From Ephemerocybe angulata (Eukaryota; Basidiomycota; Agaricomycetes; Agaricales; Psathyrellaceae), in NCBI GenBank assembly GCA_013368325.1, contig JAACJK010000063.1:124001-188000 (forward strand): DNA of 64,000 nucleotides, read 5' to 3'. Shown in pieces: positions 22,511-35,488 of this stretch. The notes under the pieces were generated by a model, which searched no databases, was not told where the DNA came from, and saw nothing but the letters and a program-made list of their open reading frames with translations. How positions within the stretch are numbered: position 1 is the first letter of the stretch; each line of letters begins with the position of its first letter. The translations under genes were made by a program, and so were the position numbers.

Positions 22511-23760
22511 TCTTTGCATCGAAGTTATACTCGTACCTTCCACATGCCCATAAGCTGGCACCACGCCCCCTGAAACTAACTCTTCAAATCAATCTAGTCC
22601 CTCACTTTCCTGATCTGATAAAGGTACGGCTGCACATCTTTTATCTAAAGCAGGTCTGAATCCTACATGAGCGCTTATCCTAGTTTTGAGTATCTCAGAG
22701 CAAGACTAATAGATGGGGCGTGTACCGACAGACGTCCGTGGGAGGGTCTGGGCAAAATATTTTGGCATCTCTGTTGTATCCAGCAAAGGAAGTGCAAGGC
22801 ATGCCATACAATGAGGATACGTCAAGTTCATATAGCACCACCACTTTTGACGACAACTCATGAAGGCGTTTGAGCTTAAATATCGATAGGTCAGACTAAT
22901 CCGTAGTGCTTTGTTATACATAAAGGTGGGGTGGCCTTTGGAGGCTCCCACCTAGGTGTGTATCTCCAGAAAAGTGCTCAAGGTTAGTACCTCTTGGTGT
23001 CTGCGAAGCGTGTGCATCATTCCCAAACGCGGTGTACTAAAACAGGCACGATCTGTCTTCACAGCCTACATATTTAGAGACTATAGGAACAAAAAGTAAC
23101 CTTTGCAGGGGACAGTGGCCACCAGCAGGGTATTCTGTCGACCGAATGTAAATTTCAATTCAACTCAGTTTCGCCAATGCGAAGCCCTTACCCCAAAACC
23201 TTAAACCAACCTTAAACAAGTCATTTCCCAGAAGACAAAAGACCACTGTACCCGAGCTGACATGAAAGCTCACTATAGACATTCAGTGCTAACTTGGACG
23301 TACTACCGAAAGAATGGAAGGAAGAAGCCAATAAGATCCGTCAGGACAATAAACCACTGCAATCAGTGCTGGTATTAGTCATAACTGAGACGATGGTGAG
23401 CACCTCTAAGGTTTTTTAGGTAGCTTGCTCTCCTGCATGCGGAACGTAGAGCCGAAAGCCTGTGGTTCCGTTCGGTCACGGTTTCAATGCTGAGGAGACT
23501 CTCTACTAGTCTCTACTCTGCTTAGTAGCTGATATCGCACCTCTGGGATGTAGATAAAGCGTGTAAGCTGTGAAGATGACTTTACGATTGGCACACTGAA
23601 CATTGTATATCTGACGGATCTCTTCGCGGACAGTATAGCGATTCCTCTGGACAGAACGATCGTAGCCGCTTTTGGCAACGCCATCTTCTTCTGAGTGGAG
23701 TGAAGACAATAAGAGACAATAAGCAATCCTCGGCAATCATAAAATTCCTCGTGAATGTAG
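22511..23760. other. Intergenic region without recognisable gene
   Basis: 1.25 kb between the APC2 promoter and the pheromone-like gene. No convincing coding region, RNA gene or repeat; all reading frames are short and unrelated to anything I know. Confidence 0.4.
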
Positions 23761-23773
23761 AACCTCCCCTCCT

Positions 23774-23780
23774 TATAAAA
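23774..23780 (+). promoter_or_regulatory. TATA box of the pheromone-like gene
   Basis: TATAAAA about 100 bases before the ATG at 23876, followed by a pyrimidine-rich leader (CTCCTCCCTCTTCCG) typical of highly expressed fungal genes. Confidence 0.6.
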
Positions 23781-23875
23781 GTGCTCGCCAGTTTTCCTTG
23801 ACCTGCAACTCAGCAATTCTTCGCTAAGCCACCCAAACTCCTCCCTCTTCCGATTCCCCCATACCAAAAGCCCCA

Positions 23876-24064
23876 ATGGACTCCTTCACCACCATCTCCT
23901 TCACTTCTAAGGCACCCGACACCGACATCCCCGCCGACAATGAGGACACTGGTAGCGGACAGGGAAGCGGTGGATACTGCGTCGTCTTCTCTAGGGACAT
24001 TCCCGCAGACGAGGAGGGCACCGGAAGCGGCCAAGGAAGCGGCGGATACTGCACAATTGCATGA
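23876..24064 (+). CDS. Lipopeptide mating-pheromone-like precursor with two core repeats and CaaX end
   Basis: 62-residue peptide. The start MDSFTTISFT is typical of agaricomycete pheromone precursors, and the end is CTIA plus stop, a CaaX box (Cys, two aliphatics, Ala) for farnesylation and carboxymethylation. Two tandem 19-codon units, 23924..23980 and 23996..24052, read DIPAD-(N/E)-E-(D/G)-TGSGQGSGGYC. Of nine differing codons seven are synonymous, so the peptide is under selection. Mature pheromone would be a C-terminal Gly/Ser-rich piece ending in farnesyl-Cys; the acidic NED/DEE sites may mark cleavage. The internal unit ends CVVF and is followed by SR, so it cannot be a normal CaaX unless processed first. 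No STE3 receptor is present in the window. Alternative: precursor of another small modified peptide. Confidence 0.75.
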   Translation: MDSFTTISFTSKAPDTDIPADNEDTGSGQGSGGYCVVFSRDIPADEEGTGSGQGSGGYCTIA

Positions 24065-24090
24065 TCGCGCCTCGCGCAGTGACCACAACC

Positions 24091-24149
24091 GTATGTACGA
24101 TTAGCGGCTTTGGCTTTCGTGAACGTGGGCTAACTTTTCTCGCCCTCAG
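24091..24149 (+). other. Probable intron in the 3' untranslated region of the pheromone-like gene
   Basis: GTATGT donor, branch-like GGGCTAAC and CCTCAG acceptor, 59 nt, beginning 26 bases after the stop codon. It suggests the transcript continues past 24150 and supports the locus being a real gene. Confidence 0.5.
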
Positions 24150-26437
24150 ATCACCCCCAGTTCTCCAGCTTGGATTAACATCAACGATTCACTCATGACT
24201 ACTACGCAATTCGACCTTCGCTCGGCCTCCCAGCCCCATTCACAAACTTCGACCTTCGACCGCCTTTTGGCCCCATTCTACACGGCTATCATCCATCACT
24301 TTCAAACGCACTTTTGACCTCTTCAACGCACATCGCTGCGCACACCTCGCCACTCGTCAGGCGTTCGAGTTCTTATCATTATCTATCCTTTCTCATGCAA
24401 TTGTCACTAGTTGTACCACTATATAGCATTCTGCACTTAGTAGTAGATCTGTTATAACCATCTTAATTACAGATTTCAAAGCCCTTCACGCACCTTATAG
24501 CTCCTTGAGTCATCATCAGTGGTGCTTATAGCCAAGATAGGCTCATGGTAGAGGATTAGGAGCGTGTTCATCCAAATGGCGCCCGAGAAAGAAACCACAA
24601 GCGCCCAAGATTCGGCATCACAGACCGGATCACTTCAGCAAGCGCCTTACGCAGGCTGGACCCACATTTACATGGGAAGGATGTGCCGATGTGCACACTG
24701 TTTGACCACACACCATATGTATAGGCGTGACGAACGCTGCAATGCACATTACCTCACCAGCGTGCGGGAGGGAGGACATCCTCCTGCGCGTTTGCGGGAA
24801 TGAAGTCGGAAATACTCAATCCGAACTCAGTCAACTGACGTTGTCTGGGACCGGTGGTAGTGCCGTCAAGGCATTTACGCACCTCCGGCTGTTCACTATG
24901 CGCCCACGGGTACCTTGCCGTCTAACCGACGACACCAGGGTCTCCGTTGGCAGATAGACGTAAAAGATACCTGTATCGAGGATCAGGCTTGTGGTCGAAA
25001 GAAAGAAAGATCCTCACTCGACTCGAATGTAGAACCTTCAGGACCTCCCCTTTTAACATTTTCGAAGGTCCACCGTTCAACGTTCAACGTTCAACGTCCA
25101 AACGTTCAGAGGTTTCAAGGCGTGCATAAGCGGTTCCCACGGGAAGCAACAAAATTCCAGTCGGATCGCTTGGTGCCGATTCTCCTTCTTACCACCAACC
25201 CTGAAGCCCTTTAGCTCGTTTTCTCAGTGTTCATTGAGGCTGCGACCCACGTGTACAAGGTTCATCTCCGCCATTCCTTACCATTCGACTCCCAGCAAAG
25301 CAAACCAGATATACGACGGTGTAACTACGACGAGCGCCAACGTTAAAACTGTGGATGACTCACCTCGTTATCGCGGATGGCATGACCAAGGCACGACCTC
25401 GATGGTGCCACCGCCAATAGCCGCCAATGCAATCGTATATCTATCATATGATAGGCAATAGATTGCACTCTAGGTTTCGTAACTTCCGTATTCTCAGTAA
25501 GATCCTTCGCTCACTACGTTGATGGTCGTCGCCGACTCGTCGGTGCACCTTAAATTTAGCCTGAACGTTCTCCCCACGTTTCTGAGCTCCACGCACCCCA
25601 TATCTCTGTCTGTCATCTCTAATAGCCAGTTACTCGACAGGTGTCGCGGGAGCGGCGGGAACCCATTCAACAACAGGCCAGAACAAGCCTATTGCCTGCC
25701 AATATCCCGGAGGGCCCCTCACGGGGAAAGATGCTATCAGTGAAACGAGGTTCTGCAAAGTTCCAAGGATAATCCGATTGCTATGGTTTTGCAGATCCCC
25801 ACCTTCTCTTGAAGTTCCATCCCGGTCTCTACCAGCTAGCTTTCCATTGACCCTATCTACTGCTGAGCGCCGCCGGTACCTTTCTGGACTTTCAGTCCAG
25901 TTTCCGTCCCGAGAAGATGCAGTGGCGCTTCAATCCGTCACGCAGGGGTCCTGAATGCTGAGAAAGAGGTCTCTCCCTGTCTTACTTCACGCAACGCTGC
26001 CCCAATACTGATATCTATCGTACCAAGATCTCCGATATACTATACGCCCATGGCGATCGGTGTGCGGACTCACACTGCCCAGCAAGGGGTGCTCTGTCCC
26101 GTATCATCCATACATACGCCATTTGAAGACATACACAGATGTCAAGGTATCAAAATTGTGCATGGATTCCAAGGCCACGCATACTGTCCACGCGATAGGC
26201 GCGGCGTCGTCGCGTATGGCTCATCGAGCTGGCGTAATTGGGAAAAATGCCACATCATCCGAGTGCGTGTTTCGAGAAAGTATCCCGTTAAAGAGACGGA
26301 CGACCTATTTTCGATCGTATCTTCAACAAGCTCGTTCCGCGCCCCCACCTTGCCTTATCCATACCCACCTGCCCACGTACACACCATCCTCTCCGTACTC
26401 AATTGCCTGCCCTTATCGGCCTTTTGAAGATATCGAG
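24150..26437. other. Long stretch without recognisable gene
   Basis: 2.3 kb between the pheromone-like gene and the prenyltransferase. It contains a short ACGTTCA tandem tract near 25074-25105. Frames of 60-190 codons occur (for example 26060-26440 just upstream of the prenyltransferase start), but none shows a known domain or plausible splicing; the last may be leader sequence. Confidence 0.4.
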
Positions 26438-28334
26438 ATGGTTCAGCCTTGCTCCCGCCCCCGGCCCACCAGCAAGCTCGAGACCCTGGTCCTCAGCATC
26501 GTCAGTGCAACACTCGGAGAGGAGCATACCATACGCCCTGAAGACAAGTCCATCATGGGCAAGGATCTGCATATTTACAGCATTCTGGGCAAAGTACGTC
26601 TGAACCCTGTCCACAGTCTATAATCACTTACGCATGTCGGTCTCTTCCTCTTCCCGCCCGGCAGACCCTCCCCTTCCCTAGTCAGCATTCAAAATTCTGG
26701 TGGACCAAGCTCGGACGGCCGTTTGCGTCCATGCTGGAAACATCAAACTACTCGTTGCAAGCACAGTGTCGGTTCCTGTGCTTCTTCTACTGGTCGGTTA
26801 TGAAGCTCCTTCCACCCATCGTCGACAATGGAGAAGTGGACACGACCTCTTTGATGACGGTCGACGGAGGGCCCGTTGAGCTGAGCTGGGTTATGCCGAA
26901 TGCGCTCGCGCCTCTCGATCCGAAACCTCACGAAACGTCGGCGCTCAATGCCCGGAGGCATCGTCAAGTGCGGTTTGCGATTGAGCCTATGTACGTTTTT
27001 TCCGCCTTGTCATCCCCTGATGCAGCTATATTTACGCAGTGTTCCGTCGGTAGGAATTCGGTAACCGGAAGACGACTTCGTGGAGATGTCGTTCTCGACT
27101 ACCTGTCTTCACCACAGGGGAGCCTTGGGATGATACCAACGGCAAAGGACGATATGGAGTGGAGGAAGAAAACCGAATCGTTCTTATTCCCCGACGATGA
27201 GGGCGGTGATGATCTCCAGACGGGAAGCCGATTCTTTGTGGGTTTGTATCGCATATCGTCTAGTTATTTGTGCCAACACTCACGCCTAAGCGTCTTCCAC
27301 AGGGTTTGATTTCGCGGCAAACGGGACTGTCTCGCTCAAAGCGTATTACCTACCGGGGCCGTCCCCACCGGCACACCTCCCCCTCATAAACGATCAGACC
27401 CGCCCTGTTTATATGTGGGATACAAACTACGAACCGCTTCGACGTCTAGTCTTTAATCTTAATCCAGGGTTGATGGAACCACTCGAGCTGCTCCTCTCAT
27501 ACTTTGAATCCCTCGACGATGACCACAGACCAAGAATACAGATTCTCGCCATGGATTGCGTCAAAAGCAGCGAGAATCGACTCAAAGTACGTTCCTCACA
27601 GTCCAGCTATGGCGGTGCGATCGACTTAACCTCAATCCCTGCTTAGATATACTGCCGACCCAAACGAGGTGCGGCATGGTCAGACGCCGTCCGCGAGCTT
27701 ACCCTCGGAGGTCGAATCCAAACACCCGAAGTCAACAAGTCAATCTCCCACCTGCGGCGTTTATGGGACAGCCTCTTTCCTCAAGCGACATCCACCATGG
27801 ACTGTGATCTTCGACCCAGCGCCCTGGCAGAGACTCGAGATGGGAACGGGATCAAGCTTAACCAGGCGGAACACCCGGTCGACGGCCTCTTATACTACTA
27901 CTCGCTGTTCGCTGGGGAGAAGGACGTGTTTCCGAAGATATACCTGCCTGTAACGTACGTATTTTCTACCCGGTATCAATCGTGTTGTCCCTGCCTGCGT
28001 GCTTTGAATTTGAGTTAAAAGCTAATTAATGTTGGGTGGGATTTTAGGCAGTATTGTAGCAACGACCTTGCTATCGCTCGAGCGATCGAGCACTTTTATT
28101 CGAAGACTCAGGCTACCAAGGAGAAAGGCTGGAACGTAGGCGATGTGTCCAGAATCATGTAAGATCTCCCGACCTTTACACTCAACTAGAGCTAAAGCGC
28201 TAAACCCTTCTGACAGGAATCACCGACCTCTGAGCGAAGGCACTGGGATACACACCTACGTTACTTTCGGACTCAAGAAGAAGGGTTTCGAAGTCACCAA
28301 CTACTTCTCCCCAGAAGTGTACCGTAGGACGTAG
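26438..28334 (+). CDS. DMATS-type aromatic prenyltransferase
   Basis: ABBA-fold enzymes of this family transfer a dimethylallyl group from DMAPP to an aromatic acceptor, often tryptophan or an indole or tyrosine. Exon 1 is 26438..26593 (MVQPCSRPRPTSKLETLVLS); exon 2 starts at 26665. Family segments: KFWWTKLGRPFASMLE, SLQAQCRFLCFFYWSVMKLL, DGGPVELSW, VRFAIEP, then after an intron near 26991-27053 IPTAKDDMEWRKK, VGFDFAANGTVSLKAYYLPG, RIQILAMDCVKSSENRLK, AEHPVDGLLYYYSLFAGE, FPKIYLPVTQYC and the C-terminus HTYVTFGLKKKGFEVTNYFS. About seven exons. The product cannot be predicted. No other secondary-metabolism enzyme lies beside it; the nearest upstream gene is the pheromone-like peptide. Confidence 0.85.
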
Positions 28335-31300
28335 CGCTGCAAACAAGCGAGCTTCTTTCGAAGCGCCTCCGAAAATCAAGATTAGGACGGTAAAAAGCAA
28401 AAGCATGCGTTTATCCTCATATTCGTATGTCAGGTCGCATAGACTCGGTGGAGAGACCGTAGCTGCATTGGCTCGCCTCAATCATCAGAACCGGTATCAA
28501 AAGGGGGAAGACCGCTGAGGAGTGACGGTGAGAGGCAGGGGGTAGCATAAGGGAGGGATAGCATAAGCAAGTGGGCGCCTACAGGCATAATAAAACCTCT
28601 TAATAAGAACGCCAATCGAAGCATAGAATAAAAGGTTCTTTTTGTAGTTAGTCGTAGTATTCAATCGTAGTCATATCGTGTCTCTCATCTGAACCACGCC
28701 AAAAACACGCAGATCGCCCGCCTAGATAACCGGTTACCAGCCGGGCGCCTATTAGCTAGCGCCGCCAGGCTCGATCGAGCGCGCGCCTCGGTCGCGTGGC
28801 TGTACGTGGTACGTGTGCTTCCGAGCTACCTTCCATCACGCTTCCGAATCGCGCTTCCATTACTCGACTTATTTGGCTTTCGGCCACGCCTGACGAAGAA
28901 CACGAGCACGCGAGCTCGAGCGAGTCCTTTGACGTTTCCTGTCAGTGGGGATGGCGTGGCGCAGGCGTTCCGAGTCTGAGACGCGAACGTGCAGCCTGCA
29001 AGCAACTTTGAATGTAACAGGCTACTTCAGATAAAGGTATGTTGGACCAGTGGACTAGACATATGTACCGCTTGCGAAGTTCGACCGTTTCTTATTGGTG
29101 TACCTTGAACCAGGTACTTGATACAACGATCGCCCGATTGCCAACCCCTCTTCAAACAAAAGCCGATAGAAAGTCTTGCGATTGGTTCAAGGCTATGTGC
29201 CACAAACGATCGCGCTACCTGTGACTGACGTGCGCGCGCATGCATATCAGGGCGCGTCGTGTGCCACCTTCGAGAGACACCGACCAGTCACCGGAACAAC
29301 GATCGTCTTCCATCGTCCTTGATCGGAAACAGGAGATGAGAACAAAAATAGCGCCCACGCCCTCCATGTTGGGCGCTTGAAGTACGGAAGTGCTGAGTAA
29401 TGGAAGAACCTCTGGTGTGTTCTCCTCTGTTGTTTTCGTCTAGAAGTCAGTTTATTTCTAACGACGTGCGATGGCTGTCAGTGAGATGAAAGATTCAGAG
29501 ACTGTGGGATCCTGGCAGGTCTGCCGACGCAGCTTCGCAGCGGGAATAACTTCGAACACCTTCTACTTACTACATAGTACGCGTGGTGGGACTATGCCGC
29601 ACTCAGGCTCGCACTCTCAATGACGCCGAGTTGATGCACATTATTTATACTTTCGAGGACCGGGGTGGGATCTATAACAGTCAATCTTCTGTGAAGTCGT
29701 CAGGGGAAGGTGAACTCCGGGTTGAGGTTACAGCTGCGACGGGGGATCTTCAGGTTTCCATCTGGGTTCGGGTTCGGGGTCGGGGTCGTGAGGTGAAACG
29801 GAGGGGTTGGCCGGGGTCGGTCTTGGAGGTGGAGGAGGAGGAAGAGGAGGATCGATCAGGGTGCAGTGGTCGGTGTCTGTCGTGTGCTGCGTACACGACT
29901 CAGAGGGTATCGATCTCGACGTCGGTTCAGAGAAGGAAAGGAGTGAACACTCCTGAGGTACCCAGATATTTCACAGATATTGGGAATCGTACCTGCGGCG
30001 ACTCACACACGTGCGTGGACGCAGGGCACTGTCCGCTTTGACTCGATAGCCTGTTTTAAGCGCCATAACTCGGGTGGCGTTCGTTGATAGGATAGGATCA
30101 CACACAACAAGGTTAGACTGGAAGGGATGCGCAGGGTGTAGCACCTAAATGCCTCTGAGAGGTACATACATACACAGGAGGAGGCGCTGATACACGTCGA
30201 TCTAACCATTTGAGGCGAATCGATTTCATTGATTCGTTCATTCCAGCCTTCCTTCTTCCTAGTTCGTTCGTTCATTCCGTTTGAAAGCGATGTGATACAA
30301 AGCTAAAGAGAGTTGGAACACGTAGGAAGTCCGAACGCCATAGAGAGGCCGCGGCTGCGACTCAGCACGATCGAGCCCTGGGGATGAAGGGCAGGGTGCG
30401 GTACCCGGCGGCGATAAAGATATTCGACGGATCTTGTGATGGCCGTCTACAACTTGCAAATAAGGTGGGTGCACCCTGAGCCCTTCACACTGACACTGTA
30501 CTCTAGAGTCTGTTGAACTGGCCAAGCTCCGAACCCCAGGGTCTAGGATTCCAGTTAGCTGATAAGACGTGCTGGGGCGCTCAGCTGACGAGCTCCCCTT
30601 CATTTTTCGGAGCGAATCCGAAGCCTACAGTTTCGGGGACAGTATTCATTTATTTCGGGGCCAGCGGCCTTCATAAGTCGAAAGCTATAAGAAACGGTGG
30701 TCCTGACCTTCCTATCTTGACAGTTTTCCTCCGACTTGGCTTCTTCATCGATATCCAGGGAAATTCATCTCGTAAACCAGCTGAAATGTATGGGACACTC
30801 CGCACAGCCCCGCAGGCTTGTGGGACTTGGCTCCAACACCAGATGAGCTCTGGTATCCGCGTTTTAATGTAGCTCAGCCCGCGATTCATATCAGGAATGG
30901 GAAGGGAAGGAAGTGATAGGAGCGTCGAGCGCTTAACCAGCGCTCTGAGTATTTATAGGCCCTTGGGGTAGCTGAGTGAGGGTAAAATCAGCGAGAATTT
31001 CGAGAGCAGGAGAATCTTGGCCGGCTAGAGCCAAGTATTCCCAAGCATCCAAGCACACTTGTCGAGGGGCTTAGCTTCCTGTTTGGGCGCTATTTCCGGC
31101 GTTGATGTCAGAAAAGATTGGGCATAGAAATCTGCTCCATGCTCTGTAAGAGTAAGCTTTCTGGGAGCGTAAAAACCGGGGTGTTGATCTCGAGGCTTCC
31201 TCTGATTTGCGCCCAAGTATACTTCAGAGCTAAAGGTAGAACTGGTCCAACCCGTGGCAAGGTACGCGGGGAGGCGTACACGTGTAGTCCAGGAAAAGCC

Positions 31301-31659
31301 GTTGTGAGCCAATCGCGGCTGCGGTTGACGCCAAGATCTGAGATCCCTTGTGCCGTGCGACTTGGTAAGCGGATATAGAAATGAAATACTTCCTTGGCTG
31401 GACAACAATAATTCCCAGGATATACCCCTGATACGCTTGTCCTCCTTGGCTCCAAACTCCCGTCATCCCATTCTCCCTGCTCTCCCTTTTTCTTTCTTTT
31501 TCGCTCCTTCTGCACGAATTACGCCCAGGAAACGCCAGAGACGACGAGGGCAACTCGCCCGAAGAACACGACCAGAACGCTACGCAATTCGTAGCCGAAC
31601 AAGCTATTTGGAGAACTAGCGTCACCTTCTTCTAGGACGCTATCGACATCTGAGCCAAG
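28335..31659. other. Gene-poor 3.3 kb stretch
   Basis: Between the prenyltransferase and the NHA1 gene. It includes a palindromic GC-rich patch near 28740-28790, a GTTCGTTCATTCC-rich patch near 30230-30280 and one TAAGCGCC octamer at 30057. Frames such as 29583-30041 are low-complexity and show no domain. I see no supported gene. Confidence 0.4.
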
Positions 31660-34600
31660 ATGGCCTTCTATCCAGTGCGTCTTGGCTGTGGAGTATAGAA
31701 TTATCTTCGAGCACTAACCAAGGCACCCGAACTAGTTTGAAGTCACCATCCCACACATTATTTACGCATGTCTGGGCGGGTTCATCGTCCTGGTGAGTGG
31801 CCAGTTCCTTTCGTGAAGCTCCTTTGACTGGTTGGACTCATATTCTGGCTTTAGTTTGGCATGTTCTCGCTCTTTCTGCGAGAAAAGGTGGGGTAGTTGC
31901 TCTTGGATATCCTTGGCCTCGAACTCAAAAGTCTTCCATAGCTCTATATTAGCGAAGCCTGCTGGGCGTTCTTATTCGGGGTAATCATAGGTGAGCATGT
32001 TCGTTCCTTGGCCCATTCAATGCGACTTGACATCACGTATAGGTCCTTACTGCGCCGACATCTTCAATCCGCGATCATGGTCGTCTCCCGACAACGACGA
32101 AGCCATAAACGTAATAACACTGGAATTCACTCGCGTCATTCTCGCAATCGGTGTATTTGCTATCGGAGTCGAGCTGCCCAAAGCCTACATGAGACGGCAC
32201 TGGAAGAGTCTGTTCTTCCTCCTGGTTCCCGTCATGACCTGGGTGCGTGATCCTCTTACTCTGATTTGGACCGAGACGCTGATCCTACTGGGTGCAGGGG
32301 TGGCTTGTTTCTGCGGCCTTCATCTACGCACTCATCCCAGGTCTGAACTTCCTCACCTCCCTCGCGGTAGCCGCATGCCTCACGCCCACCGATCCCATCC
32401 TCGCCGCCGCCGTTATTGGTGGCAAGTGGGCAGACAAGCATGTTCCGGCGCACATCCGACATCTCTTGGCAGCGGAATCGGGATGTAACGACGGAGCGGC
32501 GTTTCCTTTCCTGTTCCTCGCCCTATATCTCCTCCTCGACCACCCGAATACAGGCGTCGCGATCCGAGACTGGTTCCTTCTCCTCTGGCTTTGTGAGACC
32601 CCGTCCTATACGAAGCTTTGATCTTCCGAACTGACGCTTTTGACTCGTTCATTAGACCAGGTTGTTTTGGGTGTTGTTGTCGGTGCAGCCATCGGGCTTG
32701 CATTCCGGTACCTCATGAAATTCTGTGAACGCATGGATCTCATTGATCGACACTCCTACGTTGCACAGTACGTCTCAATGGCGCTGTTCACCATCGGCGT
32801 CTGCACGCTCCTCGGCTCCGACGACCTTCTCGCCGCCTTTGCGTGTGGTACAGCCTTCGCCTGGGACGGGTTCTTCAATAGGCAGACAGAAGAGTCGGTC
32901 TTCAGTTCCGTCATTGATCTGCTCTTCAATATCGCTGCGTTCGTCTATGTTGGAGCGTGGATGCCGTTTAACAAGTTCCAGGCTCCGGAGCTGACGATTA
33001 CGGTGTGGCGACTCATCGTTATTGCCATCCTCGTCCTGCTCTTCCGCAGGCTCCCTATCATGATCGCGTGCTACAAATGGATACCCGATATTAAGAACTT
33101 CAGGGAAGCTGTATTCAGCGGACATTTCGGACCTGTGGGAATCGGTGCGTCACATACAATCCCCCTATCACTGTTTCAGCTGACCGACCGACCATTCACA
33201 CCAGGTGCAATCTTCATCTCCACACTCGCACTCGAGATCATCCACCGAGCGCACAAAACGCCAGAAAACTCGTCAAACTACCAGCAAATCCGCATGCTGG
33301 AAGAGACGCTGCAGCCCATCGTCGCGTTCATGGTCCTCACCTCAATAACGATCCACGGTCTTTCGATACCCTCATTCAGTCTGGGACGCCGCGTCCACTC
33401 GGTGGGGCGCACCCTCTCGCGGATTACAACGGCGCAGTCCGGCTTGCAGCCCGAGTGGACGCACTCCGCGCGGCTCGTTACGCGTGGAGACGAGAAGATC
33501 GTTATTAACAGGGACCGGCCGGAGATGGACCTCGAGCGCGGCTCGGATAGCGAGAAGACGAAGGAGGGCAGTGGCCGCGTGAGTATCGAGCTCAAGGAAC
33601 AGGAGAGCGAAGGCGGCGGGGAGAGGCTTGATATCAGGGTTGATGGGAATGAGGTTATGACCCCGCAGTCGACTCGGGAGGTGCAGTTCAGCACTGCCGA
33701 GACGCCGAGGCGTCAGTCAGGCGGCCCTGGGCAGATTGTCGAGTTTGACTATGTGGACCAGCAACTACAGAAGCAGTTGACGCCGCCGCCGAAGGCCTAT
33801 ACCCCGCCGAGGAGGCAGTGGTCAGATATTGAGGTTGAGACGCCTGGAGAAGTAGAGAGGCATCAGAGAGGGGATGAGGTGGATAATGAGGAGGTTGTGA
33901 GCGAGTGGAAGGAGGGTAACGAGTTGGTCATTGAGAGGAAGAGAGGGCCTCAATCGGATGTAAGCGTTTTCCTTTGGTTTCTTAACGCATTCGTTCTTAA
34001 TTTCCCTTTTTTTAACAGCCCGAGGTAACTGTTGTCCCGAACCCTGAAGCGGGGCCGTCCACCGTCCAAGAACTCGGCCATAAGCTGTCCAGGGAATTTT
34101 CGAACGTCTCGGATACCATACAACAGGCGCGGCAGAAAGGCAAGAGCATCCGCAGACGCTTCTCCCAGCGATCAAGCGGCGCGAGCGGGCGTCCTCAGCA
34201 CATCCGCATGTCACCGTCCACGCTAGAGAAAGGGAAACAGCGGGAAGCGCCGTCGCCGACGCCCCCATCGCAGGGTGAAGGCAGCGGCTCGACACCGATG
34301 CCGTCGATCATGGTGACCCCGAACGACGACGAAGATGACGGGTGGGCGTCGGAGGGCAGCGTCACGAGTGCGTCGAAGAGCGAGGAGGGGAAGCACCGGT
34401 CACGGGGCGCGCGGATAGGTGGGCACATCAAGAACGTGATGACGGGCAGGCGGAGGCGCGGGTCGTCGGTACGGGGGAGAGAGGCGCATCAGGTGCAGCA
34501 GGGGGATGTGGAGATGGAGCAGAGGGGCAGGGACCGGTCGACGTCGAGGGGTGCGGGGGCAGGCAGGCTCACCCCGAGGGCGGGGACGGAGACGCCGCCG

Positions 34601-34741
34601 ATAGGCATTAGGCAGGGGAGGGGGTTGATGCCGCATATGCCGCATAGTGGGCTTTCGACGAGGGAGGCGTCGCCTGCGAGAAGTGTGAGGTTTACTCCAC
34701 AGTCGGGGCCGAGGCCACCTAGGCCCGAGTACCAGTCCTGA
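31660..34741 (+). CDS. NHA1: Plasma-membrane Na+/H+ (K+/H+) antiporter, NHA1/SOD2 type
   Basis: Exports Na+ or K+ in exchange for protons, for salt tolerance and pH balance. Eight exons: 31660..31674, 31736..31792, 31855..31887, 31942..31990, 32043..32242, 32298..32592, 32656..33959, 34019..34741, all in phase. Start MAFYP joined to FEVTIPHIIYACLGGFIVL. About twelve TM helices, with the transport motifs LTPTDPILAAAVIGGKWADK and LLAAESGCNDGAAFPFLFLA (Asp residues of the ion path), then GSDDLLAAFACGTAFAWDGF. A hydrophilic C-terminal tail of about 390 residues is rich in Ser, Arg and acidic residues, ending RPPRPEYQS, as in fungal Nha1 regulatory tails. Two very short exons (15 and 33 nt) are notable. 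Confidence 0.92.
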
Positions 34742-35488
34742 GTGAGGGGTCGGGTGATGATGACGATGTTTTCTTGGATATCCAACGCTATTACTTACAT
34801 GAGTGACGATGCGCACGATTATGCTGATGACGTGACGACGGCTATGATGAGAGGACGGACGGAGGGCGTTGTTGTTGTTGTAGCAGTAGATGGAGTGTTT
34901 TTTGTTCACTCATACGTTCCTCGTTTATCTTTTCTTGTTTTCCTTTTCCCTTTGCAGCTACCTTCACTTTGCATGCATCCTTCCTCTTTCTACCGCGTTT
35001 ACCCCGTTCCCCATTCGCTTTCGCTTTCGCAGCACGTAATGTCGTTTTTCTCCGCTTTCTTCGTTTTCTTCGTTTTTACTTGTCTTAGTTCCCCTTTCCA
35101 CACCACTGTACATACTCATACGCACTCGGTGCACGCATACTGTAGCAGCAGCACACCTGGCTCTCTCTATCTGACCTGCCTACTACGACCTACCCTCATC
35201 GTACTTACCTACCCTGCTATCGGCTGTTCTATTCTGTACATGTTATTTTCTGGTTATCTCGGCTCGGGACTGATGACTCAGAGTCAGTGTGTACTAGACT
35301 TAGACTATTTAGATGTGACTACTATTTCTCGGAAGCTGGTGCGGGCCTGACAGACTGGCGCTTAGTTGCGATATTGAGCGCTTAAATTCCTCTACAGATA
35401 GAAAGGGGTCTCCTCCATTCTTTCGTCGACAAGAAAGGTGGGGGGTATGAGCTATGAGACTATGGATAACCAGGAGTCGCTCGCGTCT

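Noticed and set aside
29583..30041. 152-codon frame in the gene-poor stretch
   Set aside because: Low complexity (Arg/Gly/Glu runs), no domain, no splice context.
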